This document shows positions 25,213 to 33,460 of a DNA stretch of 64,000 nt, piece by piece (positions within the stretch are counted from its first letter, which is position 1; each line of letters starts with the position of its first letter). The notes beneath the pieces are model-generated. The model was not told where the DNA came from. It did not search any database and worked only from the letters and a program-made list of their open reading frames with translations. Both the position numbers and the translations under genes were made by a program. The DNA is taken from positions 124,001 to 188,000 of the forward strand of contig NZ_JAHBDQ010000066.1 of the NCBI RefSeq assembly GCF_019956555.1, given 5' to 3'. The DNA is from Pseudomonas sp. A-RE-19. Its GTDB lineage: Bacteria; Pseudomonadota; Gammaproteobacteria; Pseudomonadales; Pseudomonadaceae.

Positions 25213-26241
25213 ATGCCGAATCTGACCCTGTACGTACAGCGCATCCTGGAATTGATGAAGCGCTATCCCGGAGTCATCGCGCTCGGCGGTTTCATTTCAG
25301 GGGTCGGCAGTTTCATGCTGGTGGATCGCCAACAAAGTCTGGCGACCTGGATCACCACCATCATGCTGGTCAGCTGGGTCTGGCTGATGCTGGAAAACAG
25401 CCTCACCAAACTGTTCGCCAGGGTCTTCAAGCGCGAAATACCCCAGCCCTTGCTGCGTTATGCGACGCAGATGATCCATCAGGAAAGCCTGTTCTTCGTC
25501 CTGCCGTTCTTTTTAATCACCACCACCTGGAACAGCGGCCAGTTGTTCTTCACGGGATTACTGAGCATGGCGGCGCTGATTTCGATCATCGACCCGCTCT
25601 ACTACAAATGGCTGGCACCGCGCCGCTGGGCGTTCCTGGCGCTGCACACCCTGACCCTGTTCGCGGCCCTGCTGACCGCCCTGCCCGTCATCCTGCACCT
25701 GACCACCGCCCAGAGCTTCAAGCTGGCGCTGGGCATTGCCATGGTGTTGTCGTTCCCGAGCCTGGCCTCGATCTTCCCGATTCGCACCGTGCGCAATGCG
25801 TTGGCGATCCTCAGCATCACCCTCGGCATCGGCGCCGCCGGTTGGGTGCTGCGCTCCTGGGTTCCGCCGGCGACCCTGTGGATGACCGATGTGGCGATCA
25901 GCACTCAAATGCAGGACCGAACCCCAGGCAAGAGTCTGGAAGAAGTCAGCGCCGAGCAGATTCGCGGAGGTGGGCTGTACGCGTACACCGCGATCAATGC
26001 CCCGCGGGGGCTGGCCGAGCGGATTTATCACGTCTGGATATTCAACGGTAAAGAAGTCGACCGTATCCCGCTGGATATCAACGGGGGGCGCAAGGAAGGC
26101 TACCGCGCGTGGACTCACAAGCAGAACTTCCCCGGCAACCCCGCCGGCGATTGGCAGGTTCGGGTGCTGACTGAGGACGGTCAGGTGATTGGCGTGCTGC
26201 GCTTCAAGGTCCCGGACAGCACACCCACCAAAGAAAAGTAA
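25213..26241 (+). CDS. DUF5924/DUF2914 membrane protein
   Basis: Protein of 342 residues. The N-terminal 230 residues contain about seven hydrophobic segments (DUF5924 type); the last 110 residues form a soluble domain of the DUF2914 type, with LYAYTAINAPRGLAERIYHVW and DWQVRVLTEDGQVIGVLRF. In other proteins DUF2914 domains follow membrane helices and are thought to be extracytoplasmic, but no function is known. The start was set at MPNLTLYVQRILELM because earlier in-frame starts run into the M16 gene. A role with the preceding peptidase is speculation. Confidence 0.78.
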   Translation: MPNLTLYVQRILELMKRYPGVIALGGFISGVGSFMLVDRQQSLATWITTIMLVSWVWLMLENSLTKLFARVFKREIPQPLLRYATQMIHQESLFFVLPFFLITTTWNSGQLFFTGLLSMAALISIIDPLYYKWLAPRRWAFLALHTLTLFAALLTALPVILHLTTAQSFKLALGIAMVLSFPSLASIFPIRTVRNALAILSITLGIGAAGWVLRSWVPPATLWMTDVAISTQMQDRTPGKSLEEVSAEQIRGGGLYAYTAINAPRGLAERIYHVWIFNGKEVDRIPLDINGGRKEGYRAWTHKQNFPGNPAGDWQVRVLTEDGQVIGVLRFKVPDSTPTKEK

Positions 26242-26295
26242 TGCGGTTCGTGCTATTAGTCAGTTCTGCGTAATAGCCGAACAAGCACGGAGTTT

Positions 26296-27441
26296 ATGAG
26301 CAGCACAACGCCCGGCAGTGCCCGACTGGACACCTCGCACACCCCTGCCCTGTTGCGGGTCACGGGTGACTGGACGCTCGCCCATTACACCGATCTCAGC
26401 CGCCTGAGCGAAAAGCTCCGTGGCCAATACGACAACAACACCCACATCGATCTCAATGGCCTTGGCGCGCTCGATACGGCGGGCGCGTCATTGCTGGTGG
26501 AGTTGCTGGGGGCCGAGCGTCTGGGCAAATCTGCCGAACACCCCGATTGCACCCTTTCCTCCGCTGATCGCGCCTTGTTGCAGACGGTGTACTGCTCGCT
26601 GACCGATTTCTGTGTGCCAATCAAAGAGCCGGAAACCGGCGTTGGCATTCAACTGCTGACCCGCATCGGCCGTGCGGTCGACGCGGTCTGGCAGGACACG
26701 TTGCAACTGTTGGGTTTCGTCGGCCTGATTCTGCAAACCATCGCTCGCGGGCTGTTTCGGCCCAAGCGCTGGCGCATCACGCCGATGGTCGCCCACATCG
26801 AGCAGACCGGCCTCGACGCCGCGCCCATCGTCGCCCTGCTGACGTTTCTGGTGGGGGCTGTGGTGGCGTTTCTCGGGGCGACGGTGCTGGCCAGTTTTGG
26901 CGCGAGTATTTTCACCGTGGACCTGGTGGCGTTCTCTTTTCTGCGGGAGTTCGGTGTGTTGCTCACGGCCATCCTGATGGCCGGCCGCACCGCCAGCGCG
27001 TTCACCGCGCAGATCGGTTCGATGAAGGCCAACGAAGAAATCGACGCTATCCGCACCCTCGGCCTTGACCCGATAGAGTTGCTGGTAGTACCCCGCGTCC
27101 TGGCGTTGCTGGTGGCGTTGCCGATGTTGACCTTTCTGGCGATGTTGTCAGGGATTGTCGGCGGTGGCGTAGTCTGCGCGCTGTCGCTGGACATCTCGCC
27201 GGCGATGTTCCTGTCACTGCTTCAATCGGACATCGGCGTTCAGCACTTTGTGGTGGGGATCGTCAAAGCGCCGATTTTTGCGTTCCTGATTGCCGCCATC
27301 GGCTGCCTTGAGGGCTTCAAGGTCAGCGGCAGCGCCGAGTCCGTCGGCGCGCACACCACGTCCAGTGTGGTGCAGTCGATTTTCGTGGTGATCGTGCTCG
27401 ACGCCGTGGCTGCGTTGTTTTTCATGGAGATGAGCTGGTGA
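26296..27441 (+). CDS. MlaE-type lipid ABC permease with N-terminal STAS domain
   Basis: Permease of an MCE-type envelope lipid transporter, 381 residues. Residues 1-100 are a STAS-like domain (HIDLNGLGALDTAGASLLVE); the rest is an MlaE permease with AGRTASAFTAQIGSMKANEEI and TLGLDPIELLVVPR. In Mla systems the STAS protein (MlaB) is separate, so here it is fused to the permease. It is first in a four-gene operon with overlapping stops and starts (next gene begins at 27438). Confidence 0.9.
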   Translation: MSSTTPGSARLDTSHTPALLRVTGDWTLAHYTDLSRLSEKLRGQYDNNTHIDLNGLGALDTAGASLLVELLGAERLGKSAEHPDCTLSSADRALLQTVYCSLTDFCVPIKEPETGVGIQLLTRIGRAVDAVWQDTLQLLGFVGLILQTIARGLFRPKRWRITPMVAHIEQTGLDAAPIVALLTFLVGAVVAFLGATVLASFGASIFTVDLVAFSFLREFGVLLTAILMAGRTASAFTAQIGSMKANEEIDAIRTLGLDPIELLVVPRVLALLVALPMLTFLAMLSGIVGGGVVCALSLDISPAMFLSLLQSDIGVQHFVVGIVKAPIFAFLIAAIGCLEGFKVSGSAESVGAHTTSSVVQSIFVVIVLDAVAALFFMEMSW

Positions 27442-28241
27442 GTCGTTTACCCCGAGCGCCTTCAGAGGCGGTGATTGAAGTCCGTGGGCTGTGCAATCGC
27501 TTCGGCCGCCAGAGCGTGCACGAGAACCTCGACCTGGACTTGTACAAGGGCGAAATCCTTGCCGTGGTCGGTGGCTCCGGCGCCGGCAAATCGGTGCTGC
27601 TGCGCAGCATTGTCGGCCTGCGTCAGCCCAGCGAAGGGCGGGTGAAGGTCTTCGGTAAAAACTTGCCGAGCCTGTCGGAGCACGAGCGCTCGTTGGTCGA
27701 ACGGCGGTTCGGTGTACTGTTCCAGAAAGGCGCCCTGTTCTCTTCGCTCACCGTGACCGAGAACGTCGCCCTGCCCCTGATCGAACACGCCGGCCTGAGC
27801 CGTGCCGATGCCGAGCACCTGGCGGCAGTGAAAATGGCGTTGGCCGGGCTGCCGTTGTCGGCGGCTGACAAGTACCCCGCGTCGCTGTCCGGTGGCATGA
27901 TCAAGCGCGCGGCGCTGGCCCGGGCGCTGGCGCTGGACCCGGACATCCTGTTTCTGGACGAACCTACCGCCGGCCTCGATCCGATTGGCGCCGCAGGCTT
28001 CGATCAACTGATCCTGACCCTGCGCGATGCCTTGGGCCTGAGCGTGTTTCTGGTGACCCACGACCTCGACACGCTCTACACCATCACCGACCGGGTGGCG
28101 GTGCTGGCGCAGAAGAAAGTGCTGGTGGCGGACGCCATCGACAAAGTGTCGGAAACCGATGATGCGTGGATTCACGAATACTTCCATGGCCCTCGCGGCC
28201 GCGCGGCGCTGACGGCCGCTAACCAGCTCAACGAGGTCTGA
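27438..28241 (+). CDS. MlaF-type ABC transporter ATP-binding protein
   Basis: ATPase that powers the MCE lipid transporter, 267 residues. Walker A GGSGAGKSV, signature LSGGMIKRAALARALA, Walker B DILFLDEPTAGLD and the switch His in VTHDLDTLY are intact. The lysine-containing LSGGMIKR form is typical of the MCE-associated group. It overlaps the permease gene by four bases and ends one base before the MCE gene. Confidence 0.93.
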   Translation: MSRLPRAPSEAVIEVRGLCNRFGRQSVHENLDLDLYKGEILAVVGGSGAGKSVLLRSIVGLRQPSEGRVKVFGKNLPSLSEHERSLVERRFGVLFQKGALFSSLTVTENVALPLIEHAGLSRADAEHLAAVKMALAGLPLSAADKYPASLSGGMIKRAALARALALDPDILFLDEPTAGLDPIGAAGFDQLILTLRDALGLSVFLVTHDLDTLYTITDRVAVLAQKKVLVADAIDKVSETDDAWIHEYFHGPRGRAALTAANQLNEV

Positions 28242-28242
28242 C

Positions 28243-29181
28243 ATGGAAACCCGAGCCCATCATGTATTGATCGGCCTGTTCACCGTGATGGTGGTGGCAG
28301 GTGCCCTGCTCTTCGGTCTGTGGCTGGCCAAGTCCAGCGTCGACACCGAGTTCAAGGATTACGAAATCGTCTTCAACGAGGCGGTCAGCGGCCTGTCCAA
28401 GGGCAGCGCCGTGCAGTACAGCGGGATCAAGGTCGGCGACGTGGTGACGCTGCGTCTGGACCCGAACGATCCGCGCCGGGTGTTGGCACGGATTCGTCTG
28501 GGCGGTGACACTCCGATCAAGGTCGACACTCAGGCCAAACTGGCGCTGACCGGGATCACCGGGACTTCGATCATCCAGCTCAGCAGCGGTACACCACAAA
28601 GTCCGACCCTCAAGGGCAAGGACGGCAATTTGCCGACAATCGTTGCATCGCCCTCGCCCATTGCCCGATTGATGAACGACAGTAACGATCTGATGGCGGG
28701 CGTGAACGTGTTGATGCACAACGCCAATCAGTTGTTTTCCTCGGAGAACGTCGCGCTTATCAGCAGCACCCTGGAGCACCTGGAGCAAACCACCGGCACC
28801 ATCGCCGATCAGCGCGGCGACATCCGTCAGGCGATGCAGCAACTGGCTTCGGTAGGCAAGCAGGCCAGCGCCACCCTGGAACAGACCACCGCGTTGATGC
28901 GCAACGCCAACGGCCTGCTCAATGACCAGGGCAAGCAGATGTTCGGCAGTGCCGAGCAAGCCATGAAGTCCCTGGAACAAAGCAGCGCGACCCTCAACAC
29001 GTTGCTCTCCGCCAATCAGGATTCCCTCAACAACGGCATGCAGGGCCTCAATGGCCTGGCACCGGCGGTGCGTGAGCTGCGCGATACCTTGAGTTCGCTG
29101 CGAACCATTTCCCAGCGGCTTGAGGCCAACCCCAGCGGTTACCTGCTGGGCAGTGACAAAAACAAGGAGTTCACCCCATGA
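28243..29181 (+). CDS. MCE-domain protein (MlaD-like), inner-membrane anchored
   Basis: Periplasmic lipid-binding subunit of 312 residues. One N-terminal transmembrane helix (HHVLIGLFTVMVVAGALLFG) precedes a single MCE domain (about 40-120, with GLSKGSAVQYSGIKVGDV). The C-terminal 180 residues are helical and rich in Gln, Ser and Asn, as in proteins that form a hydrophobic tunnel or needle. It is longer than E. coli MlaD (183 residues), closer to a single-MCE protein with a long coiled tail. Cargo is unknown. Confidence 0.9.
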   Translation: METRAHHVLIGLFTVMVVAGALLFGLWLAKSSVDTEFKDYEIVFNEAVSGLSKGSAVQYSGIKVGDVVTLRLDPNDPRRVLARIRLGGDTPIKVDTQAKLALTGITGTSIIQLSSGTPQSPTLKGKDGNLPTIVASPSPIARLMNDSNDLMAGVNVLMHNANQLFSSENVALISSTLEHLEQTTGTIADQRGDIRQAMQQLASVGKQASATLEQTTALMRNANGLLNDQGKQMFGSAEQAMKSLEQSSATLNTLLSANQDSLNNGMQGLNGLAPAVRELRDTLSSLRTISQRLEANPSGYLLGSDKNKEFTP

Positions 29182-29804
29182 AGCTGGCTTATCTCGCCCT
29201 TTTCGCCGGTTTTGCGTTGATCACTTCCTGTTCGATTCTCCCCAAGAGCGAGCCGTCGGATGTCTATCGACTGCCATCGGCACAGAGCGACGCATCGACC
29301 CAACACGGCACGCCGCAGCGCTGGTCGTTGCGCCTGGCCAAGCCTCAGACCAGCGAGGCCTTGAACAACCCGAAAATCGCCGTAATCCCTCAGGGTGACC
29401 TGATCAGCAGCTACAAGGCTTCACGCTGGAGCGATCCGGCACCGGTGCTGTTGCGCAATCGTCTGCTCGATGGTTTCCAGCGTGACGGTCGCGTGCCGTT
29501 GCTCAGCACCGATGACAGCAATCTTCAGGCGGACCTCGAACTGGGCGGCAACCTGCAAGCGTTCCAGACCGAGTACCAGGGCACGGCGGCGAGCGTGGTC
29601 GTGCGCCTGGATGCGTTGTTGGTGCGTGGGTATGACCAGCGAATCCTCGCCAGCCGGCGCTTTGAAGTGCGTCAACCATTGAGCGATGTGAAAGTGCCTG
29701 CGGTTGTCGCCGGGTTTGGCCAGGCGAGCGACCAGTTAACGGCGCAGGTGGTGGCCTGGACGGTGGAGCAAGGTCAGAAGGTTGCGCCACCGCTGAGGCC
29801 TTGA
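29178..29804 (+). CDS. PqiC-like outer-membrane lipoprotein of the MCE transporter
   Basis: ABC-type transport auxiliary lipoprotein of 208 residues. A signal peptide ends in a lipobox-like LITSC with Cys at about residue 17, followed by an ABC_trans_aux domain (VYRLPSAQ, LIRDD-like strands, QAFQTEYQG). In Pqi systems PqiC is an outer-membrane lipoprotein that receives the MCE tunnel. Its start overlaps the MCE gene by four bases. Together these four genes look like a complete inner-to-outer-membrane route. Confidence 0.88.
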   Translation: MKLAYLALFAGFALITSCSILPKSEPSDVYRLPSAQSDASTQHGTPQRWSLRLAKPQTSEALNNPKIAVIPQGDLISSYKASRWSDPAPVLLRNRLLDGFQRDGRVPLLSTDDSNLQADLELGGNLQAFQTEYQGTAASVVVRLDALLVRGYDQRILASRRFEVRQPLSDVKVPAVVAGFGQASDQLTAQVVAWTVEQGQKVAPPLRP

Positions 29805-29821
29805 AGACCTACACACATCAA

Positions 29822-29911
29822 TGTGGGAGCGAGCCTGCTCGCGATGGCGGTTTAACAGCCAACAGAATTGTTGAATGTGCCGACCTCATCGCGAGCAGGC
29901 TCGCTCCCACA
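29822..29911. repeat. REPIN (TGTGGGAGCGAGCCTGCTCGCGATG class)
   Basis: Two inverted copies of the class with TGTGGGAGC at the outside and CGCGATG inside, between the convergent PqiC-like and SpmAB genes. Likely mRNA 3'-end stabilising or terminating structure. Confidence 0.85.
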
Positions 29912-29922
29912 GAGTTCTTGAT

Positions 29923-31152
29923 TTAACCGAAGAACCAGTAACAAACCCCGATCGCGCCAAGAACACCCGCCAGTTCCGCCAGCAACGCACAGCCCACCGC
30001 ATGCCGTGCACGCTGAATGCCCACCGAGCCGAAGTACACCGCCAACACATAGAAGGTCGTTTCGGTACTGCCCTGGACCGTTGCCGCCACCAGCGCTGGA
30101 AAGCTGTCTACCCCGGAGGTCTTCATGGTCTCGATCAGCATTGCCCTGGCGGCGCTGCCGGAGAAAGGTTTGACCATGGCCGTCGGCAGCGCGTCGACGA
30201 AACGCGTGTCCCAACCGGCCCACGCCACCAGATGACGAATCCCGTCCAGGCCGAAGTCCAGCGCCCCGGATGCCCGCAGCACACCCACGGCGCAGAGCAT
30301 CGCCACCAGATACGGCAGCAGGTTCTTGGCCACGTCGAAGCCTTCTTTGGCGCCTTCGACGAACGCTTCGTAGACTTTCACTTTGCGTAACGCGCCGATC
30401 ACCAGAAACAACATGATCAGCCCGAACAGTGTCACGTTGCCGAGAATCGATGACAGGCTCGCCAGAGCGGTCGCCGAGAGCGTCGCCAGTAGGGCCATGA
30501 AGCCGCCGAGGGCCAAGGCACCGGGAATCAGATACGCCAGCACTACCGGGTCCCAGACGCGCAGTCGTTGCATGAACGCTACGGACAGAAAGCCGACGAT
30601 GGTCGAGCAACTGGTGGCGAGCAGAATCGGCAGGAACACCAGCGTCGGATCGGGCGCACCTTGCTGGGCGCGGTACATGAAGATCGTCACTGGCAGCAGG
30701 GTCAGGGAGGAGGCGTTGAGCACCAGGAAGAGGATCTGCGCGTTGCTGGCGATCGTCGCACTGGGGTTGAGCTCTTGCAGCGCCTTCATGGCTTTGAGGC
30801 CGATCGGCGTGGCGGCGTTGTCCAGGCCCAGGCCATTGGCGGCGAAGTTGAGCGTGATCAGGCCGATGGCCGGGTGCCCGGGCGGCACTTCCGGCATCAG
30901 GCGCAGGAACAGCGGGCCCAGCGCCTTGGCCAGCCACTCGACGATCCCGGCCTTTTCGGCGATCCGCAAAAACCCCAGCCAGAGGGTGAGGGTGCCGAAC
31001 AACAGGACCATGACCTCGACCGACAATTTGGCCATGGCGAAAATGCTTTCCACCATCGCCGCAAAGATCCCGGCGTTACCGCCGATCAGCCACTGCGCCA
31101 GCGCCGATACGGCTGCCACGATGAAGAAGCCAAGCCACAGGCCATTAAGCAT
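29923..31152 (-). CDS. fused SpmA-SpmB nucleoside-recognition membrane protein
   Basis: Inner-membrane protein of 409 residues with many hydrophobic segments. The first half matches SpmA and the second SpmB (each a Gate/nucleoside-recognition domain); in Bacillus these are two separate spore-maturation proteins. Gly-rich conserved blocks include NFAANGLGLDNAATPIGLKA and SGVDSFPALVAATVQGSTET. In non-spore-formers the role is unknown; transport of a small molecule is a guess. Transcribed away from gltP, with a terminator and REPIN between. Confidence 0.85.
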   Translation of the reverse strand: MLNGLWLGFFIVAAVSALAQWLIGGNAGIFAAMVESIFAMAKLSVEVMVLLFGTLTLWLGFLRIAEKAGIVEWLAKALGPLFLRLMPEVPPGHPAIGLITLNFAANGLGLDNAATPIGLKAMKALQELNPSATIASNAQILFLVLNASSLTLLPVTIFMYRAQQGAPDPTLVFLPILLATSCSTIVGFLSVAFMQRLRVWDPVVLAYLIPGALALGGFMALLATLSATALASLSSILGNVTLFGLIMLFLVIGALRKVKVYEAFVEGAKEGFDVAKNLLPYLVAMLCAVGVLRASGALDFGLDGIRHLVAWAGWDTRFVDALPTAMVKPFSGSAARAMLIETMKTSGVDSFPALVAATVQGSTETTFYVLAVYFGSVGIQRARHAVGCALLAELAGVLGAIGVCYWFFG

Positions 31153-31203
31153 CAGTCAAATCCCCCGGAAGATGCGGCGAATGATAGCGGGGTAGGCAGA
31201 AAC

Positions 31204-31233
31204 GACAAACCCCGGATTTCTCCGGGGTTTGTC
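31204..31233 (-). terminator. hairpin ending the gltP transcript
   Basis: GACAAACCCCGGA and TCCGGGGTTTGTC form a perfect 13-bp stem with a TTTC loop. On the minus strand GTTTC follows. It lies between gltP and the SpmAB gene, both on the minus strand, after the REPIN. Confidence 0.65.
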
Positions 31234-31251
31234 TGGAATCGCGATTGCCTC

Positions 31252-31341
31252 TGTAGGAGCGAGGCTTGCCCGCGAATGGGACGCCGCGGTGTTTCAGTTA
31301 CACCGCGTTATCGTTCTTCGCTGGCAAGCCATGCTCCTACA
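31252..31341. repeat. REPIN (TGTAGGAGCGAGGCTTGCCCGCGAA class)
   Basis: Inverted REP pair; the right arm is slightly changed (CGCTGGCAAGCCATGCTCC). The inner spacer contains CCGCGTTATCGTTCTTCG, shared with the REPINs at 12573 and 14305. Confidence 0.85.
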
Positions 31342-31352
31342 GGGTTTTTGCA

Positions 31353-32684
31353 TTAGTTGCTGGAAATTTCGCCAGCCGGCAGCTTTTCCTTGCTGCGCCA
31401 GTGCGGCAGGGAGTTCCAGTAGCGCTGGCCCTTGGCGTCGTCGTACATGCCTTCCCAACGGGAGATGACCAGCACGGCCAAGGCGTTGCCGATCACGTTC
31501 AGCGCGGTACGGGCCATGTCCATGATGCGGTCGACACCGGCGATGAACGCCAGGCCTTCCAGCGGAATGCCGACGCTGCCCAAAGTCGCCAGCAACACTA
31601 CGAAGGACACGCCCGGTACGCCGGCGATGCCTTTGGAGGTGACCATCAGCGTCAGTACCAGCAGCAATTGCTGGCTGATGGACAGGTCGATGCCGTAGAG
31701 CTGGGCAATGAAGATCGCCGCGATGCTCTGGTACAGGGTCGAACCGTCGAGGTTGAACGAGTAACCGGTCGGCACCACGAAACTGCAAATGGCTTTCGGC
31801 GCGCCGTAGGCTTCCATCTTCTCGATCACGCGCGGCAGCACGGTTTCGGAACTGGCGGTGGAGTAGGCCAGGACCAGCTCATCCTTGAAGATGCGCATCA
31901 GCTTGATCACCGAGAAGCCGAACAGGCGAGCGATCAGGCCCAGCACCACGAAGGCGAAGAACGCGACGGCGAAGTAAACCAGAACGACCAGTTTGGCCAG
32001 CGGCAGCAGGGAGGCGAAGCCAAAGTTGGCCACGGTCACCGCGATCAATGCGAACACGCCGATCGGGGCGTAATTCATGATCATGTGGGTGACTTTGAAC
32101 ATGCTTTCCGACACGCCCTGGAACATCTTCACCAGCGGCTCGCGCAGGTCCGATTGCAGGCTCGACAGACCGAGGCCGAACAATACGGAGAAGAAGATGA
32201 TCGGCAGCATCTCGCCGCGCGCCATGGCCGCAAAGATGTTCGACGGAATCAGGTTGAGGATGGTTTCGATGAACGCGTGTTCATGCTGAACCTCGGCGGC
32301 GGTGGCCTGGTACTTGGAAATATCCACGGTACCCAGGGTGCTCATGTCGATGCCGCTGCCCGGATGGACCACGTTGGCCAGCACCAGACCGACCAGAATG
32401 GCGATGGTGGTGACGATCTCGAAGTAAAGAATGGTCTTCAGACCGATACGCCCGAGTTTTTTCGCATCCCCTACGCCAGCGATGCCGACGACCAGCGAGG
32501 AAATCACGATCGGGATCACGATCATCTTGATCAGACGGATAAAGATATCGCCTGCCGGTTGCAGAACGTTGCTGATCCACCAGGCTTTTTCGGCACTGAA
32601 ATGGTTGAGTACTGCACCGATTGCTATCCCCAGAACCAGACCGATGAGGATCTGCCAGGCGAGGCTAAGCTTTGCCTTCTTCAT
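31353..32684 (-). CDS. gltP: proton/glutamate-aspartate or C4-dicarboxylate symporter
   Basis: Inner-membrane DAACS-family transporter of 443 residues with the two re-entrant loop motifs: a Ser-rich AYSTASSETVLPR loop and the substrate-site PTGYSFNLDGSTLYQ. The Asp/Asn-rich end includes GVDRIMDMARTALNVIGNA. The family carries glutamate, aspartate or succinate; the P. aeruginosa gene in this position is gltP. Start ATG follows AAGGGTAACGAT. Upstream on its template are a 10-bp stem-loop (32713-32764) and a phased repeat array (32833-32887), probably its control region. Confidence 0.9.
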   Translation of the reverse strand: MKKAKLSLAWQILIGLVLGIAIGAVLNHFSAEKAWWISNVLQPAGDIFIRLIKMIVIPIVISSLVVGIAGVGDAKKLGRIGLKTILYFEIVTTIAILVGLVLANVVHPGSGIDMSTLGTVDISKYQATAAEVQHEHAFIETILNLIPSNIFAAMARGEMLPIIFFSVLFGLGLSSLQSDLREPLVKMFQGVSESMFKVTHMIMNYAPIGVFALIAVTVANFGFASLLPLAKLVVLVYFAVAFFAFVVLGLIARLFGFSVIKLMRIFKDELVLAYSTASSETVLPRVIEKMEAYGAPKAICSFVVPTGYSFNLDGSTLYQSIAAIFIAQLYGIDLSISQQLLLVLTLMVTSKGIAGVPGVSFVVLLATLGSVGIPLEGLAFIAGVDRIMDMARTALNVIGNALAVLVISRWEGMYDDAKGQRYWNSLPHWRSKEKLPAGEISSN

Positions 32685-32712
32685 ATCGTTACCCTTACTT
32701 GCGTTTGACTCA

Positions 32713-32764
32713 GGCCGATGCATGAACTGAAACACCTAATGGCGAAGAAGTCTGTGCATCGGCC
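32713..32764 (-). promoter_or_regulatory. stem-loop in the gltP leader
   Basis: GGCCGATGCA (32713-32722) and TGCATCGGCC (32755-32764) are perfect 10-bp inverted arms with a 32-base loop, 28 bp upstream of the gltP start. Could form in the mRNA leader or be a repressor site. Confidence 0.45.
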
Positions 32765-32832
32765 CCCGTATAAGGTCCCCGCGAGCGAGCATTTACAGCT
32801 CTCAGGCAGTGAAAAAAGGCGCAACTATTCCG

Positions 32833-32887
32833 ATGCCGCGAAGCGCCGTCTAATGCCGTAAACGCCTACCCTATGCCGAATCGGCAT
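32833..32887. promoter_or_regulatory. phased ATGCCG repeat array upstream of gltP
   Basis: ATGCCG occurs at 32833, 32853 and 32873, each exactly 20 bp apart, and an inverted CGGCAT at 32882-32887 closes a palindrome (ATGCCGAATCGGCAT, 32873-32887). The phasing places all sites on one face of the helix, as in activator binding arrays. Confidence 0.5.
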
Positions 32888-33368
32888 GAGATTTTCCAAC
32901 TGAAAGCTGCGTCCCAACCGGTTCGACGGCGACATTTCGGCGGGCATAAGTGCCGTGAGCCGGCCATTTCAGCGCAGGTCGATGTTTTTAAAATGGGCGG
33001 AAATTTAGGAAAAAGCCTACGTTGGGCTGCGAATTATCTTCCAGGGGAAGTCGGAGCTTTCTCGATATACGGTCACGGAGAAACACCGCGAAACGGTTTT
33101 GCGGGGAATATGCAGCAAGAACAGATGAGTTGAATGCTCTAGATCAACGTTTTGCACGTTGAAGCTCTCCGCAAGTTCGTCGAACCCTTGCAGGTCGGGC
33201 GAACTTGCGTCGCGCTTTACCTGACCCGGCCCGTGAGCAGGTACTCCCTGTACCCGTAGGTCACTCCGACCCTGAAGCAGTCAGAACGTCCCGACCCCTT
33301 GGTCATGCGTCTACCGTCCTCGGGTAGCGCAGTGGAAAGAAGCTATGGCCTCTTTCGTGTTTCGAAAC
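32888..33368. other. gene-poor region upstream of gltP
   Basis: About 480 bp with no gene I can support. It holds a 10-bp inverted repeat, CGCAAGTTCG (33170-33179) and CGAACTTGCG (33200-33209), without a T-run. An open frame at 32873-33133 lacks codon bias and a ribosome site, and I do not call it. Confidence 0.5.
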
Positions 33369-33458
33369 TCAATACCCGTTCGGGTCTTTCTTCAGTTCCA
33401 GGCTGGCGCCGCCGCCCAGAAGCAGGGCGGCTGCCACTGTCTTTAACGAAATGCTCAT
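33369..33458 (-). CDS. candidate 29-aa exported small protein
   Basis: Short ORF reading MSISLKTVAAALLLGG then GASLELKKDPNGY. A positively charged start and a hydrophobic core look like a signal peptide or a single membrane helix. It begins two bases after the stop of the DUF1328 gene, whose end supplies a possible ribosome site (GAGGCTGAAG). No function can be given; support is the coupling and the hydrophobic pattern only. Confidence 0.4.
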   Translation of the reverse strand: MSISLKTVAAALLLGGGASLELKKDPNGY

Positions 33459-33460
33459 CT

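Noticed and set aside
17978..31152. Genomic island or prophage in the accessory stretch
   Set aside because: Composition and gene style match the neighbours, and no integrase, tRNA site, phage or transposase gene is present.
32873..33133. 86-codon open frame upstream of gltP
   Set aside because: No ribosome site, no codon bias like the neighbours, no recognisable domain, and it overlaps the phased repeat array.
33170..33209. CGCAAGTTCG / CGAACTTGCG inverted repeat as a terminator
   Set aside because: No T-run follows on either strand and no gene ends nearby in the right direction; it may be a hairpin of unknown use.
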